Below are positions 17,424 through 27,000 of a DNA stretch of 64,000 nucleotides, one piece after another. Positions within the stretch are counted from its first letter, which is position 1. Every line of letters starts with the position of its first letter. The stretch covers positions 62,001-126,000 of the forward strand of contig QFPO01000020.1 in assembly GCA_003241385.1 (NCBI GenBank). The letters run 5' to 3'. The notes beneath the pieces were generated by a model that was not told where the DNA came from, did not search any database, and saw nothing but the letters and a program-made list of their open reading frames with translations. The position numbers and the translations under genes are program-made. Origin of the DNA: Rhodanobacter denitrificans (GTDB lineage: Bacteria; Pseudomonadota; Gammaproteobacteria; Xanthomonadales; Rhodanobacteraceae).

Positions 17424-17978
17424 ATGAACCGGATGCGGCCGCCGCGAGATCCGGACCGGCCCGGCAGCGGCGACGGCACCACTACCTCCACCCGCGGTAC
17501 CACCACCCGCAGCCGCACCGGCACCGCCTACGGCAAGGCGCTGGGCCTGCTGGCGCGACGCGAGCATTCGCGCGCCGAGCTCAAGACCAAGCTCGCGCGC
17601 GGCGGCCATGCCGCCGACGAGGCCGAGGCTGCGATCGCCTCGCTCGGCTCGGGCGCGCTGCAGAGCGATGCGCGCTTCGCGGCTGCACTGGCGCGCAGCC
17701 GCGCCGGCCAGGGCTACGGCCCGCGGCGTATCGTCGCCGAGCTCAAATCGCACGCGATCGGCGACGCGCTGATCCGCGAGGCCCTGGCCGAGCTCGACGT
17801 CGACTGGGCCGCGTCGGCGCGTCGTCAGCTCGAACGGCAGTATGGAGCGGGCAGGGCGGTTTCGCCGCGCGACCGGGCCCGCCAGGCCGGTTTTCTCTTG
17901 CGCCGCGGCTTCGATGGCCCCACAGTGGGCGCCGTAACCCGCACCGATTTCGGCGGCGAGGACGACGGTTCCGACTAG
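17424..17978 (+). CDS. recX: RecA regulator RecX
   Basis: A 184-residue RecX with the usual three three-helix repeats: AYGKALGLLARREHSRAELK, GYGPRRIVAELKSHAIGDAL, and RARQAGFLLRRGFDGPTVGA. RecX caps RecA filaments and limits their growth. Residues 1-35 are a disordered Thr/Ser/Arg/Gly-rich extension absent from most family members, so translation could begin later, but no better start with a ribosome site is seen. It lies 622 bases after recA and 172 bases before alaS. Confidence 0.88.
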   Translation: MNRMRPPRDPDRPGSGDGTTTSTRGTTTRSRTGTAYGKALGLLARREHSRAELKTKLARGGHAADEAEAAIASLGSGALQSDARFAAALARSRAGQGYGPRRIVAELKSHAIGDALIREALAELDVDWAASARRQLERQYGAGRAVSPRDRARQAGFLLRRGFDGPTVGAVTRTDFGGEDDGSD

Positions 17979-18150
17979 CGACGGGTCGCTTCGGGCCGGG
18001 CCGTTCCGCCGCGCTGGCCGCCGCCGTGCCGGCTGGCCGCGCCGTCGTCGGTCCGGTTCACCTCCGCTCCGCCCGGATACCTCGCGCCTCGCATGTGCGT
18101 GACGGCGGAACGCTGCACCCGACACGATCCTTGACGGCTTGCCAGACACC

Positions 18151-20787
18151 ATGACGACCAGCGCCGACATCCGCTCCACCTTCCTCGAATTCTTCCGCTC
18201 CAAGGGCCACGTGATCGTGCCCTCGGCGCCGCTGGTGCCGGCCAACGACCCGACGCTGCTGTTCACGAACTCGGGCATGGTGCCGTTCAAGAACGCGTTC
18301 CTCGGCAGCGAGAAGCCGCCGGGGCCGCGCGTCGCCGACGTGCAGCGCTGCCTGCGTGCCGGCGGCAAGCACAACGATCTCGATTCGGTCGGCTATACGG
18401 CGCGCCATCACACGTTCTTCGAGATGCTCGGCAACTGGTCGTTCGGCGACTACTTCAAGCGCGACGCGATCCTCTGGGCCTGGGAGCTGCTGACCGGCGT
18501 CTGGAAGCTGCCGGCCGATCGGCTGCTGGTCACGGTCTACCACACCGACGAGGAGGCCTACGCGATCTGGAAGGACCAGGTCGGCGTGCCGGCCGAGCGC
18601 ATCGTGCGGATCGGCGACAACAAGGGCGCGCCGTTCGCGTCGGACAATTTCTGGCAGATGGCCGACACCGGTCCGTGCGGACCGTGCACCGAGATCTTCT
18701 ACGACCACGGCGCGCACATCGCCGGCGGTCCGCCCGGCTCGCCCGACGAGGACGGCGATCGCTTCATCGAGATCTGGAACCTGGTCTTCATGCAGTTCGA
18801 TCGCGCCGCCGACGGCACGCTGACGCCGCTGCCGGCGCCGTGCGTCGATACCGGCATGGGCCTGGAGCGGCTCGCCGCGGTGCTGCAGCACGTGCACACC
18901 AACTACGAGATCGACACGTTCCAGCACCTGATCCGCGCCGCGGCCGGCCTGACCGGCACCGCCGATCTGGGCAACAACTCGCTGCGCGTGATCGCCGACC
19001 ACATCCGCGCGTGCTCGTTCCTGATCGTCGACGGCGTGCTGCCGTCGAACGAAGGGCGCGGCTACGTGCTGCGCCGGATCATCCGCCGCGCGCTGCGGCA
19101 CGGCTGGATGCTCGGCGTGCGCGGCGACTTCTTCTGGAAGATGGTCGCGCCGCTGATCGACGTCATGGGTGAGGCCTATCCGGAGCTGCCGGCCAAGCGC
19201 GAGCTGGTCGAGCGCGCGCTCAAGGTCGAGGAAGAGCGCTTCGGCGAGACGCTCGAGCAGGGCATGAAGCTGTTCGGTGAAGTCGCGGCGCGCGCGCAGT
19301 CGGTCATTCCCGGCGCCGACGCGTTCCGCCTCTACGACACCTACGGCTTCCCGGTCGACCTGACCGCCGACATCGCGCGCGAGCGCGGCCTGAGCGTCGA
19401 CATGGCCGGCTTCGAGGCGGCGATGGAACAGCAGCGCGAGCGCGCGCGTGCGGCCAGCCAGTTCGAGTCCAAGGGCCAGCTGCCGGCCGAGCTCGCCGCG
19501 AGCCTCGCGCCGACGCAGTTCCTCGGCTACGAGACGCTGCAGGACGAGTCAGGCGTCGTCGTCGCGATCCTCAGCGGCGGCCGCGCGGTCGACGCGCTTG
19601 CCGACGGCGAGGAAGGCATCGTGATCCTCGATCGCACCCCGTTCTACGCCGAGTCCGGCGGCCAGGTCGGCGACACCGGTACGCTCAGCGGCAGTGGCGG
19701 CCACCTCGCGGTGGCCGATACGCACAAGCTCGCCGGCGCGTTCCACGGCCACATCGGACGCTGGCACGGCGCGCAGCCGCTGCGCCGCGGCGATCGCGTC
19801 GCGGCCGCGGTCGACGCAGCGCGCCGCCAGGACACGATCCTCAACCATTCCGCGACGCATCTGCTGCACGCCGCGCTGCGCGAGGTGCTCGGCACGCACG
19901 TCACGCAGAAGGGCTCGCTGGTCGCGCCGGACCGGCTGCGGTTCGACTTCTCGCATTTCCAGCCGGTCGGTGCCGACGAGCTGCGCCGCATCGAGGACAT
20001 CGTCAACGCCGAGATTCGCCGCAACGTCGCCGCCGAAGTGCACGACATGGGCTACGACGAGGCGATCGACTTCGGTGCGATGGCGCTGTTCGGCGAGAAG
20101 TACGGCGACCGCGTGCGCGTGCTGCGCATGGGCGCGTTCTCGACCGAGCTGTGCGGCGGTACCCACGTGACGCGCACCGGCGACATCGGCCTGTTCAAGA
20201 TCGTCGCCGAGAGCGGCGTCGCCTCGGGCGTGCGCCGCATCGAGGCGCTGACCGGCGCGGCCGCGACCGCCTACGTCGCCGACGAGGAGCGCCGGCTCGA
20301 CGCGGTCGCCGATCTGCTGTCGGTCGCCTCGACCGAGGTCGTCGATAAGCTGCGCCAGGTGTTCGACCGCCAGCGCAGGCTCGAGCGTGAGCTCGACGCG
20401 CTGAAGGCCAAGGCCGCCAGTTCGGCGACGCAGGACCTCGCCGCGCAGGCGCGCGAGATCGGCGGCATCCGTCTGGTCGCCGCGCGCGTCGACGGCCTCG
20501 ACGCGAAGGCGCTGCGCGAGGGCGTCGACACGCTCAAGCAGCGGCTCGGCGACTGCGTCGTGCTGCTGGCCGCCGGCGCGGACGGCAAGGTCTCCCTGGC
20601 CGGCGGCGTCGGTGGCAGTGCGCTCGGCAGGGTCAAGGCCGGCGACCTCGTCGCGCACGTCGCCGCGCAGATCGGCGGCAAGGGCGGCGGCCGTCCGGAC
20701 CTCGCGCAGGGCGGCGGCGTCGATTCGCCAGCACTGGATCAGGCGCTCGCGCATGTGCCGGAATGGCTAGCCGGGCAGCTCGCGTAG
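18151..20787 (+). CDS. alaS: Alanyl-tRNA synthetase
   Basis: An 878-residue class II synthetase of full length. The aminoacylation domain starts SADIRSTFLEFFRSKGH and contains PLLFTN-type and HHTFFEMLGNWSFGDYF motifs; the central part has RADHIRACSFLIVDGV-like sequence (VIADHIRACSF). The editing domain shows the zinc-ligand HSATHLLHAAL at about residue 565 and CGGTHVTRTGDIG at about 668. The C-terminal C-Ala domain holds the coiled coil VFDRQRRLERELDALKAKA and ends in GGKGGGRPDLAQGGG. It charges tRNA-Ala and clears Ser/Gly mischarging. The ATG at 18151 is chosen; an in-frame TTG lies four codons earlier. Confidence 0.97.
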   Translation: MTTSADIRSTFLEFFRSKGHVIVPSAPLVPANDPTLLFTNSGMVPFKNAFLGSEKPPGPRVADVQRCLRAGGKHNDLDSVGYTARHHTFFEMLGNWSFGDYFKRDAILWAWELLTGVWKLPADRLLVTVYHTDEEAYAIWKDQVGVPAERIVRIGDNKGAPFASDNFWQMADTGPCGPCTEIFYDHGAHIAGGPPGSPDEDGDRFIEIWNLVFMQFDRAADGTLTPLPAPCVDTGMGLERLAAVLQHVHTNYEIDTFQHLIRAAAGLTGTADLGNNSLRVIADHIRACSFLIVDGVLPSNEGRGYVLRRIIRRALRHGWMLGVRGDFFWKMVAPLIDVMGEAYPELPAKRELVERALKVEEERFGETLEQGMKLFGEVAARAQSVIPGADAFRLYDTYGFPVDLTADIARERGLSVDMAGFEAAMEQQRERARAASQFESKGQLPAELAASLAPTQFLGYETLQDESGVVVAILSGGRAVDALADGEEGIVILDRTPFYAESGGQVGDTGTLSGSGGHLAVADTHKLAGAFHGHIGRWHGAQPLRRGDRVAAAVDAARRQDTILNHSATHLLHAALREVLGTHVTQKGSLVAPDRLRFDFSHFQPVGADELRRIEDIVNAEIRRNVAAEVHDMGYDEAIDFGAMALFGEKYGDRVRVLRMGAFSTELCGGTHVTRTGDIGLFKIVAESGVASGVRRIEALTGAAATAYVADEERRLDAVADLLSVASTEVVDKLRQVFDRQRRLERELDALKAKAASSATQDLAAQAREIGGIRLVAARVDGLDAKALREGVDTLKQRLGDCVVLLAAGADGKVSLAGGVGGSALGRVKAGDLVAHVAAQIGGKGGGRPDLAQGGGVDSPALDQALAHVPEWLAGQLA

Positions 20788-20882
20788 ATTGTGGAGAAAC
20801 CGCGGATGTGCTTGCGCGTTCTCGATTGCGCAGGCACGATGGCTGCGGTTACCATCGCAACCGTTTCATGCATGTGTTTCAG

Positions 20883-20975
20883 CCGTCCATACACAGACGG
20901 CATCATCCAGGGCCGTACACGGCCCGGTTCCTTGAAACAGGGGAAGGGTCACGTGATCAGCTAGGGAGGCTGATC
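20883..20975 (+). promoter_or_regulatory. csrA leader with three hairpins, the last presenting AGGGA
   Basis: The 277 bases between alaS and csrA contain three inverted repeats: 20883-20900 (5 bp stem, 8-base loop), 20910-20925 (6 bp stem, loop TACA) and 20955-20975 (7 bp stem, loop TAGGGAG). The last exposes AGGGA, a match to the CsrA core motif ANGGA in a loop, and the csrA Shine-Dalgarno itself (AGGAG, 21051-21055) supplies a second GGA. E. coli csrA represses its own translation by such sites, so autoregulation is inferred here. Confidence 0.5.
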
Positions 20976-21064
20976 CGGTCCCCTGATGTTTTCGTTTGTT
21001 CGGAGTGAGCGCCGGCAGACGTCGAACATCGGACCGACCACAGGCATCGCAGGAGAATGAAGAA

Positions 21065-21274
21065 ATGCTGATTCTCACCCGCCGTATCGGCGAAACCCTC
21101 ATGATCGGCGACGAAGTCACCGTCACCGTGCTCGGCGTGAAAGGCAATCAGGTGCGCATCGGCATCAACGCGCCGAAGGACGTCGCCGTGCATCGCGAGG
21201 AGATCTACCAGCGCATCAAGCGCGAGCAGAGCGCCGGCTCGGAAGAGGCAGGCAGCGGCGGCCAAGAAGGCTGA
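21065..21274 (+). CDS. csrA: Carbon storage/translation regulator CsrA (RsmA)
   Basis: A 69-residue CsrA, slightly longer than the 61-residue E. coli protein because of a Ser/Glu/Gly-rich tail (EQSAGSEEAGSGG). The RNA-binding core is intact: MLILTRRIGETLMIGD with Leu4 and Arg6/7, VTVTVLGVKGNQVRIGINAP, and the second RNA-binding face VAVHREEIYQRI with Arg44. The dimer binds GGA motifs in hairpin loops of mRNAs and is titrated by CsrB/RsmZ-type RNAs. ATG at 21065 has AGGAG nine bases upstream. It is flanked by alaS and tRNA-Ser as in many gammaproteobacteria. A strong candidate for titrating RNAs is found at 34.2-35.1 kb in this window. Confidence 0.97.
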   Translation: MLILTRRIGETLMIGDEVTVTVLGVKGNQVRIGINAPKDVAVHREEIYQRIKREQSAGSEEAGSGGQEG

Positions 21275-21275
21275 C

Positions 21276-21304
21276 TTTACGATCTGCCGCGCTGACGTTA
21301 TCCT
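21276..21304 (+). promoter_or_regulatory. Sigma70-type promoter of tRNA-Ser
   Basis: TTTACG (21276-21281), a 17-base spacer and TATCCT (21299-21304), each 4 of 6 to consensus, just after the csrA stop. The start would be near 21311, some 84 bases before the mature tRNA. Confidence 0.5.
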
Positions 21305-21394
21305 GCGCGCCTTCGTAGGCGAATGCGTCCTTCGGGGCGCGCAGGAGCGGCGACCATGCCGCATCCGACACCGCGGCGACATCCGCACATCCCC

Positions 21395-21487
21395 GGAGAG
21401 ATGCCCGAGAGGCCGAAGGGGCTCCCCTGCTAAGGGAGTATAGGGTCAAAAGCTCTATCGAGGGTTCGAATCCCTCTCTCTCCGCCA
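21395..21487 (+). tRNA. tRNA-Ser (anticodon GCT)
   Basis: A 93-base class II tRNA with encoded CCA. The acceptor stem pairs GGAGAGA (21395-21401) with TCTCTCC (21477-21483), followed by G and CCA. The anticodon stem-loop CTCCC-CTGCTAA-GGGAG gives GCT, reading AGC/AGU codons. The long variable arm typical of tRNA-Ser (TATAGGGTCAAAAGCTCTAT) and the T-arm with GGTTCGAATCC are present. It is the likely target for the island that follows, though I could not find a repeat of its 3' end at the far border. Confidence 0.95.
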
Positions 21488-22321
21488 GTTTCGTCTGGCT
21501 TCAAGCGGTTACGGTGGCCCTTCAGGGGCCGTCCACCATCACACTGCAGTTTTGCGTCGTGTCGGGCCTTTGAAAGCGGCAGCGCGGCTCCAGCTCGCCA
21601 AGTTCACCGTTTGCTCTCGCACTAACGCGCTGCGAGCGTGTCGATGCCATGGTGTCGGGGCAACGCCGAGCACGTGAGGGCTTCTTAGCCCAGAGCTCGC
21701 GACTTTGCTCGCCTGTCCGCAGAAGCATTCATATGACCGGTGACGCCTCGCTGATGGGTCCGAAGAGGCGCGTCTCCACCAAAGGGCGCGCCTGCCAAAG
21801 GTCTCATCAGGATTCCCGAGGCCCGCACGTGCGACACGCGCGACTGCAGAGCGATGCCGATCGCAAAGCCGGTTGCTACGAATACTGTCATCGGCTCGAA
21901 AGCCGCGGCCATGCGGATATCTCGCGAGCGGATTTCGGTGCGTGTCGATTTGATGATTCAGGTGCGCCCTGCGGGATTGCGGCACCGGCACGCCAGAGTG
22001 CAGATCTGGAGTGCGCCGGCCTGAGTCTCTCCATGCGTCAATATGGCGAGCGTGAAAGCAAAGCGACAGCCGGTGCGTCACGCCACAGTAGATGTTCTCC
22101 GGAGAAAAACGATTGGTCGAGTTCGCCCATCCAGTGGCGAAGTCGGGGCGGTCGCATTTCAACGCTGCCAGGAGAGCATGCGCTCAGCTTGTTCGATGAG
22201 TACAGGCGTTCCCGGTTCTTGTGCTCGCTCGAGAGCGAGCAGCGTTGCCAGCTGCCGAGACGGTGCGGCAGGAGTAACGGCGGGCTTGATCGACGATGAC
22301 CAGCTGACCTGAGACGAATCG
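21488..22321. other. 834-base stretch without recognisable genes after tRNA-Ser
   Basis: A short inverted repeat at 21516-21530 could terminate the tRNA transcript. Beyond it I see no credible gene: open frames on both strands lack ribosome sites and family motifs. One minus-strand fragment (about 21700-21955, MAAAFEPMTVFVATGFAIGI) looks weakly like the end of an FtsX/MacB-type permease and could be a remnant. Base composition is lower in GC than in the core genes to the left. Confidence 0.5.
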
Positions 22322-22373
22322 TGTAGCCATTCTGATGGTGAGTTCTCTACCCTTAACTGGCCAGGAGAGCTCA

Positions 22374-22637
22374 ATGAAGAAGCGTTTCAGTGACGAGCAG
22401 ATCATCTTGATCCTTCGCGAGGCCGAGGCCGGCGCGATGTCGATCAAGGCGCTGTGCAGGAAACACAACATCACCGACCAGACGTTTTTCCGCTGGCGCA
22501 ACAAGTTCGGCGGCTTGGATGCGCCCGATGCCCGCCGCCTGAAGGATCTCGAGTCCGAGAACTCCCGCCTCAAGCGGCTGGTCGCCGAGCAGATGCTGGT
22601 GATCGACGGGATGAAGGAGATCGTCCGAAAAAAATGA
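22374..22637 (+). CDS. IS3-family transposase OrfA
   Basis: An 87-residue protein with a helix-turn-helix (KRFSDEQIILILREAEAGAM, KALCRKHNITDQTFFRWRNKFGGLD) and a leucine-zipper-like helix (LKDLESENSRLKRLVAEQMLVIDGMKEIV). AGGAG lies before the ATG. The gene ends in a run of seven A at 22628-22634, the slippery site at which IS3 elements shift -1 into orfB to make the OrfAB transposase; the orfB frame is indeed -1 to orfA. Confidence 0.9.
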   Translation: MKKRFSDEQIILILREAEAGAMSIKALCRKHNITDQTFFRWRNKFGGLDAPDARRLKDLESENSRLKRLVAEQMLVIDGMKEIVRKK

Positions 22638-23474
22638 CATCCCCGTCGGTGCGGCGCGAATCGGTCCAGGTGCTGGTCCGTCGGGGAGTTTCAGAGCGCA
22701 AGGCTTGCCGGTATCTGGGCCTGAGCCGGCGCATCGGCAGCTACCGGCCGCGGCAGGCGGCCAAGGATCAGGCCGTGGCCGAGAAGCTGATGGCGGCGTC
22801 GCTGGAGGTACCGCGGTTCGGGTATCGGCGCATGGCCGCGTGGCTTGCCCTGGGCGAGGCCCGTGTGCGCCGTCAGTGGCGGATACTGGGCTTGAACATT
22901 CCGCGCCGTCGCCCCGCGTCGCCGCCGCTCCGGTAGCGACATCCGCCTCCCTGATGCCGTGCGGTCGAATGCCGTCTGGAGCTACGACTTCGTACATGAC
23001 CAGATGGTCGACGGCCGCAGCCTCAAGCTGCTTTGCGTCATCGACGAATACACCCGCGAATGCCTGGCGATCGAGGTTGGCGCAAGCCTGCGTTCGCAGG
23101 ACGTGATCCTGACGCTGTCGCGGCTGATGCGGCTTTACGGAAAGCCAGCTTTCGTCCGATCCGACAACGGCGCCGAATTCACTGCAGCCAAGGTCATGCG
23201 CTGGTTGCGCGACGCGGCGATCGGCCCGGCGTTCATCGCGCCGGGCAGCCCGTGGCAGAACGGCTTCGTCGAAAGTTTCAACGGCAAGCTGCGCGACGAG
23301 CTCCTCAACCGCGAATGGTTCCGCAGCGGCGCCGAGGCGAAGGTGCTGATCGAGCGCTGGCGACAGTTCTACAACGAGCAGCGGCCGCACAGCGCACACC
23401 GCTACAAGACGCCGGCCAGCGTTCGCCGGACATGGATTGAACCCGCTACCATCCCCGCCGGACTCACCGTCTAG
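22634..23474 (+). pseudogene. IS3-family transposase OrfB (DDE), frameshifted
   Basis: The first part (22634-22936) encodes MTSPSVRRESVQVLVRRGVS and the HTH_21-like region GYRRMAAWLALGEARVRRQW, then hits a stop at 22934-22936. The rest continues in another frame up to 23474: SNAVWSYDFVHDQM with the first Asp, LCVIDEYTRECL, FVRSDNGAEF with the second Asp, and NGFVESFNGKLRDELLN with the catalytic Glu. The switch lies around 22905-22925 in a run of CGTCGCC repeats, where a small indel moves the frame from ...RRRP to RRRSGSDIRLPDAV. A functional transposase is therefore unlikely without recoding. Confidence 0.88.
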
Positions 23475-23483
23475 CTGGCTACA

Positions 23484-24021
23484 ACTTTCGTACGCAGGTC
23501 AGTCTTCGCACGAGCTGCATTGAAGCTCGCCTTATGGCTTGCGCACGCTCGAGCTGCCTCAGACGGGCGCCCGTAAGAAATTTCTTACACGCTTGCGAGG
23601 CTATTTCCCATTGTGCTCGACAAGTGATGCAAGGACCTTGGACTCCTCACAAAAGCGATGCGTGCGGATGAAAATCCGCTCGTCCGCCGGGATGGCAGCA
23701 GCGAGCGGGGTCACGTCATTGGCTGGTCAATGAACTTGCGTTAGGGCGTCCGGCCATAGTCGCCCATCGATGCCTTTGCCGAGTGCCTTAGGGTTCGCGG
23801 TGACTGCACTACTAACTGGGGGAGGGGCACCGGTATCCGTTAGGATGTGCTGCCACCCTTTGCAGGATGCAAAAGAAGATGTCGTCAAGTGCCTCACGCC
23901 GTATTTCTAGCTCTACGAGAATCCCATACTTTTCAGTCAATTGCGTGGTCAGCGGTCGGCCCGCAGATAGCCAGAGCGACGCGTTTCTGTCCGACGCGCC
24001 GTGTTGATCGAGGACAGGAAT
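23484..24021. other. 538-base non-coding stretch with a 16-base palindrome
   Basis: No convincing gene. It contains the perfect palindrome GTAAGAAATTTCTTAC at 23573-23588, a second small inverted repeat CATTG/CAATG at about 23717-23733, and the presumed promoter region of the following surface-protein gene. GC content is clearly lower than in the core genome blocks. Confidence 0.5.
23573..23588. repeat. Perfect 16-base palindrome GTAAGAAATTTCTTAC
   Basis: Eight bases on each side with no spacer, in an AT-poor genome, about 90 bases after the IS end and 430 before the TIG protein gene. It could be a dimeric repressor operator; no regulator gene adjoins it, so the role is unknown. Confidence 0.5.
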
Positions 24022-27000
24022 ATGGAGAAATGGATGAGCCACGGCCCGCGCGGTACCGGTTGCACTGCGGCAAATGGGAGAAGCACGAAGGCCGCTCCAT
24101 ATACGGGGTGGTTCAGGCGGCCGAGGGGTGGGCCTTCTCGTCCACGTCGGCTGTCACCGTGGTTACTTGGCTGGTTCTTGATCGGCCTGATTAGCTGGGC
24201 CGGCACCGCGCTCGCAGTGACCATCTCCTCCTTCAGTCCCAATCGCGGAGAGCCGTGGACGAGCGTTCGCATTAACGGAAGCGGCTTCAGTACCACCGTC
24301 GAAGACAACTTCGTCACCTTCAACGGTGTTCCTGCGGAGACCTATTCGGCAACGGCTACGCGCTTGATGGTGTATGTCCCGGACGGAGCAACCAGCGGTC
24401 CCATTTCCGTCACGGTCAACGGCCAGACGGCAACCAGCAGCGCGGTGTTTCGCGTACCGCCGCAAATCCACAGCTTTACCCCCGGTGCCGTTGCCGGAAA
24501 CGTCATTACGATCCGCGGCGTCAACTTCGGTGAAACGCCGGCAGCGAACCAGGTGGATTTCAATGGCCTTTCTGGCTCGGTGACCACTGCATCCGCTACC
24601 CAACTGACGGTGACTGTGCCGACCGGCGTGAGCACCGGACCGATCACGTTGACGGCGTACGGCTTCTCGACGACCCCGTGGTCCAATTTTGTTGTTCTAT
24701 CCGCTCAGCCTCAGACGGGCAGCGAGCTTCTGTATGCGAGCTCAGCAGATAGTGGCGGTGTGATTGTGGTCGACTCTGCCACGGCCCAGCCTGTTGCGGC
24801 GATATCAACGGGCCAAGGCGCGGGAAAGATGATCGTCAACACGGCGGGCACGCGGGCTTATGTGCTGAACCATACAGCCAGCAGCGTCGCAGTCGTTGAC
24901 ACGGCGACCCATTCGGTCCTGGCTTCTATCGCCACTGACCAGAATCCAAGCGATCTTTACCTCGACACATCCGGCAGCTTCCTCTACGTCATTGGCTCGC
25001 AGCGCGTCACTGTCATCGACCTCGGAACGAATACGGCGACCGCATCCATCGATCCCGGTATCGGATTCGGGTACGGAACCACGTACGGTACCGTGCGCGA
25101 TCATGCGCTGAACAGGCTATACGTTACCTACTACCTCAGTGGCAGCATCCCAGATAAGCACCTCGCGCGCATCGACATGGCGACAGGAGGGCTGATCGAC
25201 AGCCGTCCGATAGCCGCCTTTACTGTTCCGGAGGACCTGCATGCGAATCCGGCAGGGGGGAGCTTCTACTACACAGACAACTCGCAGCTGCAGCGGTTTG
25301 ATGTGAGCGCGGGAGTGGTCAGCGCAACCTATGCCTTGGCCGGTTCGGGAAGTTCGTCAATACTTTCACATCTTGGAGTGGCGGGCGATCCGCTGTACGC
25401 GCTTCACTACGCATCTCACACGCTGAATGCCGTTGATCCGGCGACTGAAAATCTCCTCTGGAACGTCCAAATTCCAGGTTACCCGGGTGCATTCGTAGTA
25501 GGCCCAGGGGAGTCGGAAGCTTACATTTCGACCGGTGACCTCGACGTTTCGATCGTTGACTTGCACGCGGAGACATTGTCGGAAACGATCGTTCCCGATG
25601 TCGACTCCATCAGGGGCTTGCGAGCCAATACTGGTGGCGACCGTCTCTTCGTGTTGGGCTACTCAGGTGCCCTTAAAGCTATCGATACGATAAGCCGCAC
25701 AGTCGTCGGCTCCTCGCAAATCAGCGGTCCAGGCGGGCTACTTGTAGTCAACACCATACCGGCAGACCGCCTCGGAGTGGTTCGGCGTCAGAATGAAGAA
25801 TCTTTCGCGGACGCGTATGTTGATGTGCCGTTCGAGATCGTGGTGCAAGCACATCACGGCGGCGGTCCAACGAATGTCGTTGCGTCCACCGCAGTTAGCG
25901 TTGCCCTGGCATCGGGAACTTCTGGCAGTCTGTCGGGCCCCTCTGGCTGCACGATTCCTGCGGGCCGCAGCTATTGTCTCGTACGTGGGTTGGCCATCGA
26001 TACGGTGCAGCCCGCTGCGCGCCTGATTCTGACGGCGACATCGGGTGATGCTCTGGCGTCGGTAACGAGCCCGCCGTTCGCAGTGATCGGGACGGCCGAA
26101 CCGAGCATCACCAATCTCGACCCCGACCGTGGTCCGGTCGGCGCGTCGGTCCGAATCATCGGCGCCGATTTGTTGCAGGACCCGGGCATCGTGCCGGAGG
26201 TGTACTTCAACGGCGTTGCGGCCGTGGTGACGAGCAGCGCGGATGAAGAGATCGTCGCGACCGTGCCCGTCGGGGCGACTACAGGGCCGGTGGCGGTGCA
26301 CGTTTCGGGATCGATGGCCGAAAGCCCCGGGGATTTCACTGTGTTGCCCGTGCCATCAATCGTCATCTCGCAGATCGAGCCTGCGGTCCCTCGCTACACC
26401 GCTCCCTACGTGGCAACGGTCGAGTTGACCAGGCCATCGCCGAGTGATCCCGTGCCGACGGGGTCAGTCACAGTTACTGATCTAACCAACCAGGTGAGTT
26501 GCACCTTTGTGTTGCCGCAGACAGGCTGCAGCTTGGTCGCTCCATCGACGACCCCCAACACGATCCTACTGTCGGCCACTTACGCGGGCGACAGCAACTA
26601 TGGAACAGTGACTTCAGCGACGAGCCAGCAGCGTATCGCCTACGGGACGGTAGCGATCGAGATCGGCAACGTAGTTCCCCAAACCTCGCATGCCGGGCAA
26701 GGTTCGTTCGTGTTCTTCACGATTACACCAGTAGTTCGTCCTTGGAACACGAGTCTGTTACCGATTGGCTATGTACGCATAACGGACGGCACCAATTCCT
26801 GCTCTTACGGTACGCAGTTCGATGAGATCGCGGGTGGCGGCTGCGCACTGTCCTCGCCGATCGCGGGCACTCGAACGATCAGGGCGTACTTTCACGGAGA
26901 CTATAACTACGGATCCGCCTGGTCCGAGCCGGTGACCCAATCGGTGAGTTCGCCGGGCGGGGCGACCCCGTTGCCCGCCGGTACCGAGCTGTGCGGCTTC

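Larger units (their letters stand above)
22322..23483 (+). mobile_element. IS3-family insertion sequence, inactivated by a frameshift
   Basis: A 1162-base element bounded by imperfect 21-base terminal inverted repeats: the left end begins TGTAGCCA at 22322 and the right end is its inverse ending at 23483; 16 of 21 positions match. It carries orfA (22374-22637) and an orfB split into two frames. No 3-4 base target duplication is seen (ATCG to the left, ACTT to the right), suggesting rearrangement after insertion or decay. The IS407/IS3 type is inferred from the orfA and DDE motifs. Confidence 0.85.

Noticed and set aside
20763..21008. 81-residue frame in the csrA leader
   Set aside because: Overlaps the alaS end, has no ribosome site and crosses the leader hairpins.
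21464..21487. tRNA-Ser 3' end as an attachment site for the island
   Set aside because: No second copy of the 3' tRNA sequence and no integrase gene were found in the window; insertion at this tRNA remains only suggestive.
21685..21960. Minus-strand fragment resembling an FtsX/MacB-type permease end
   Set aside because: Only a short stretch (SRDIRMAAAFEPMTVFVATG) looks similar, with stops on both sides; too weak to annotate as a gene or pseudogene.
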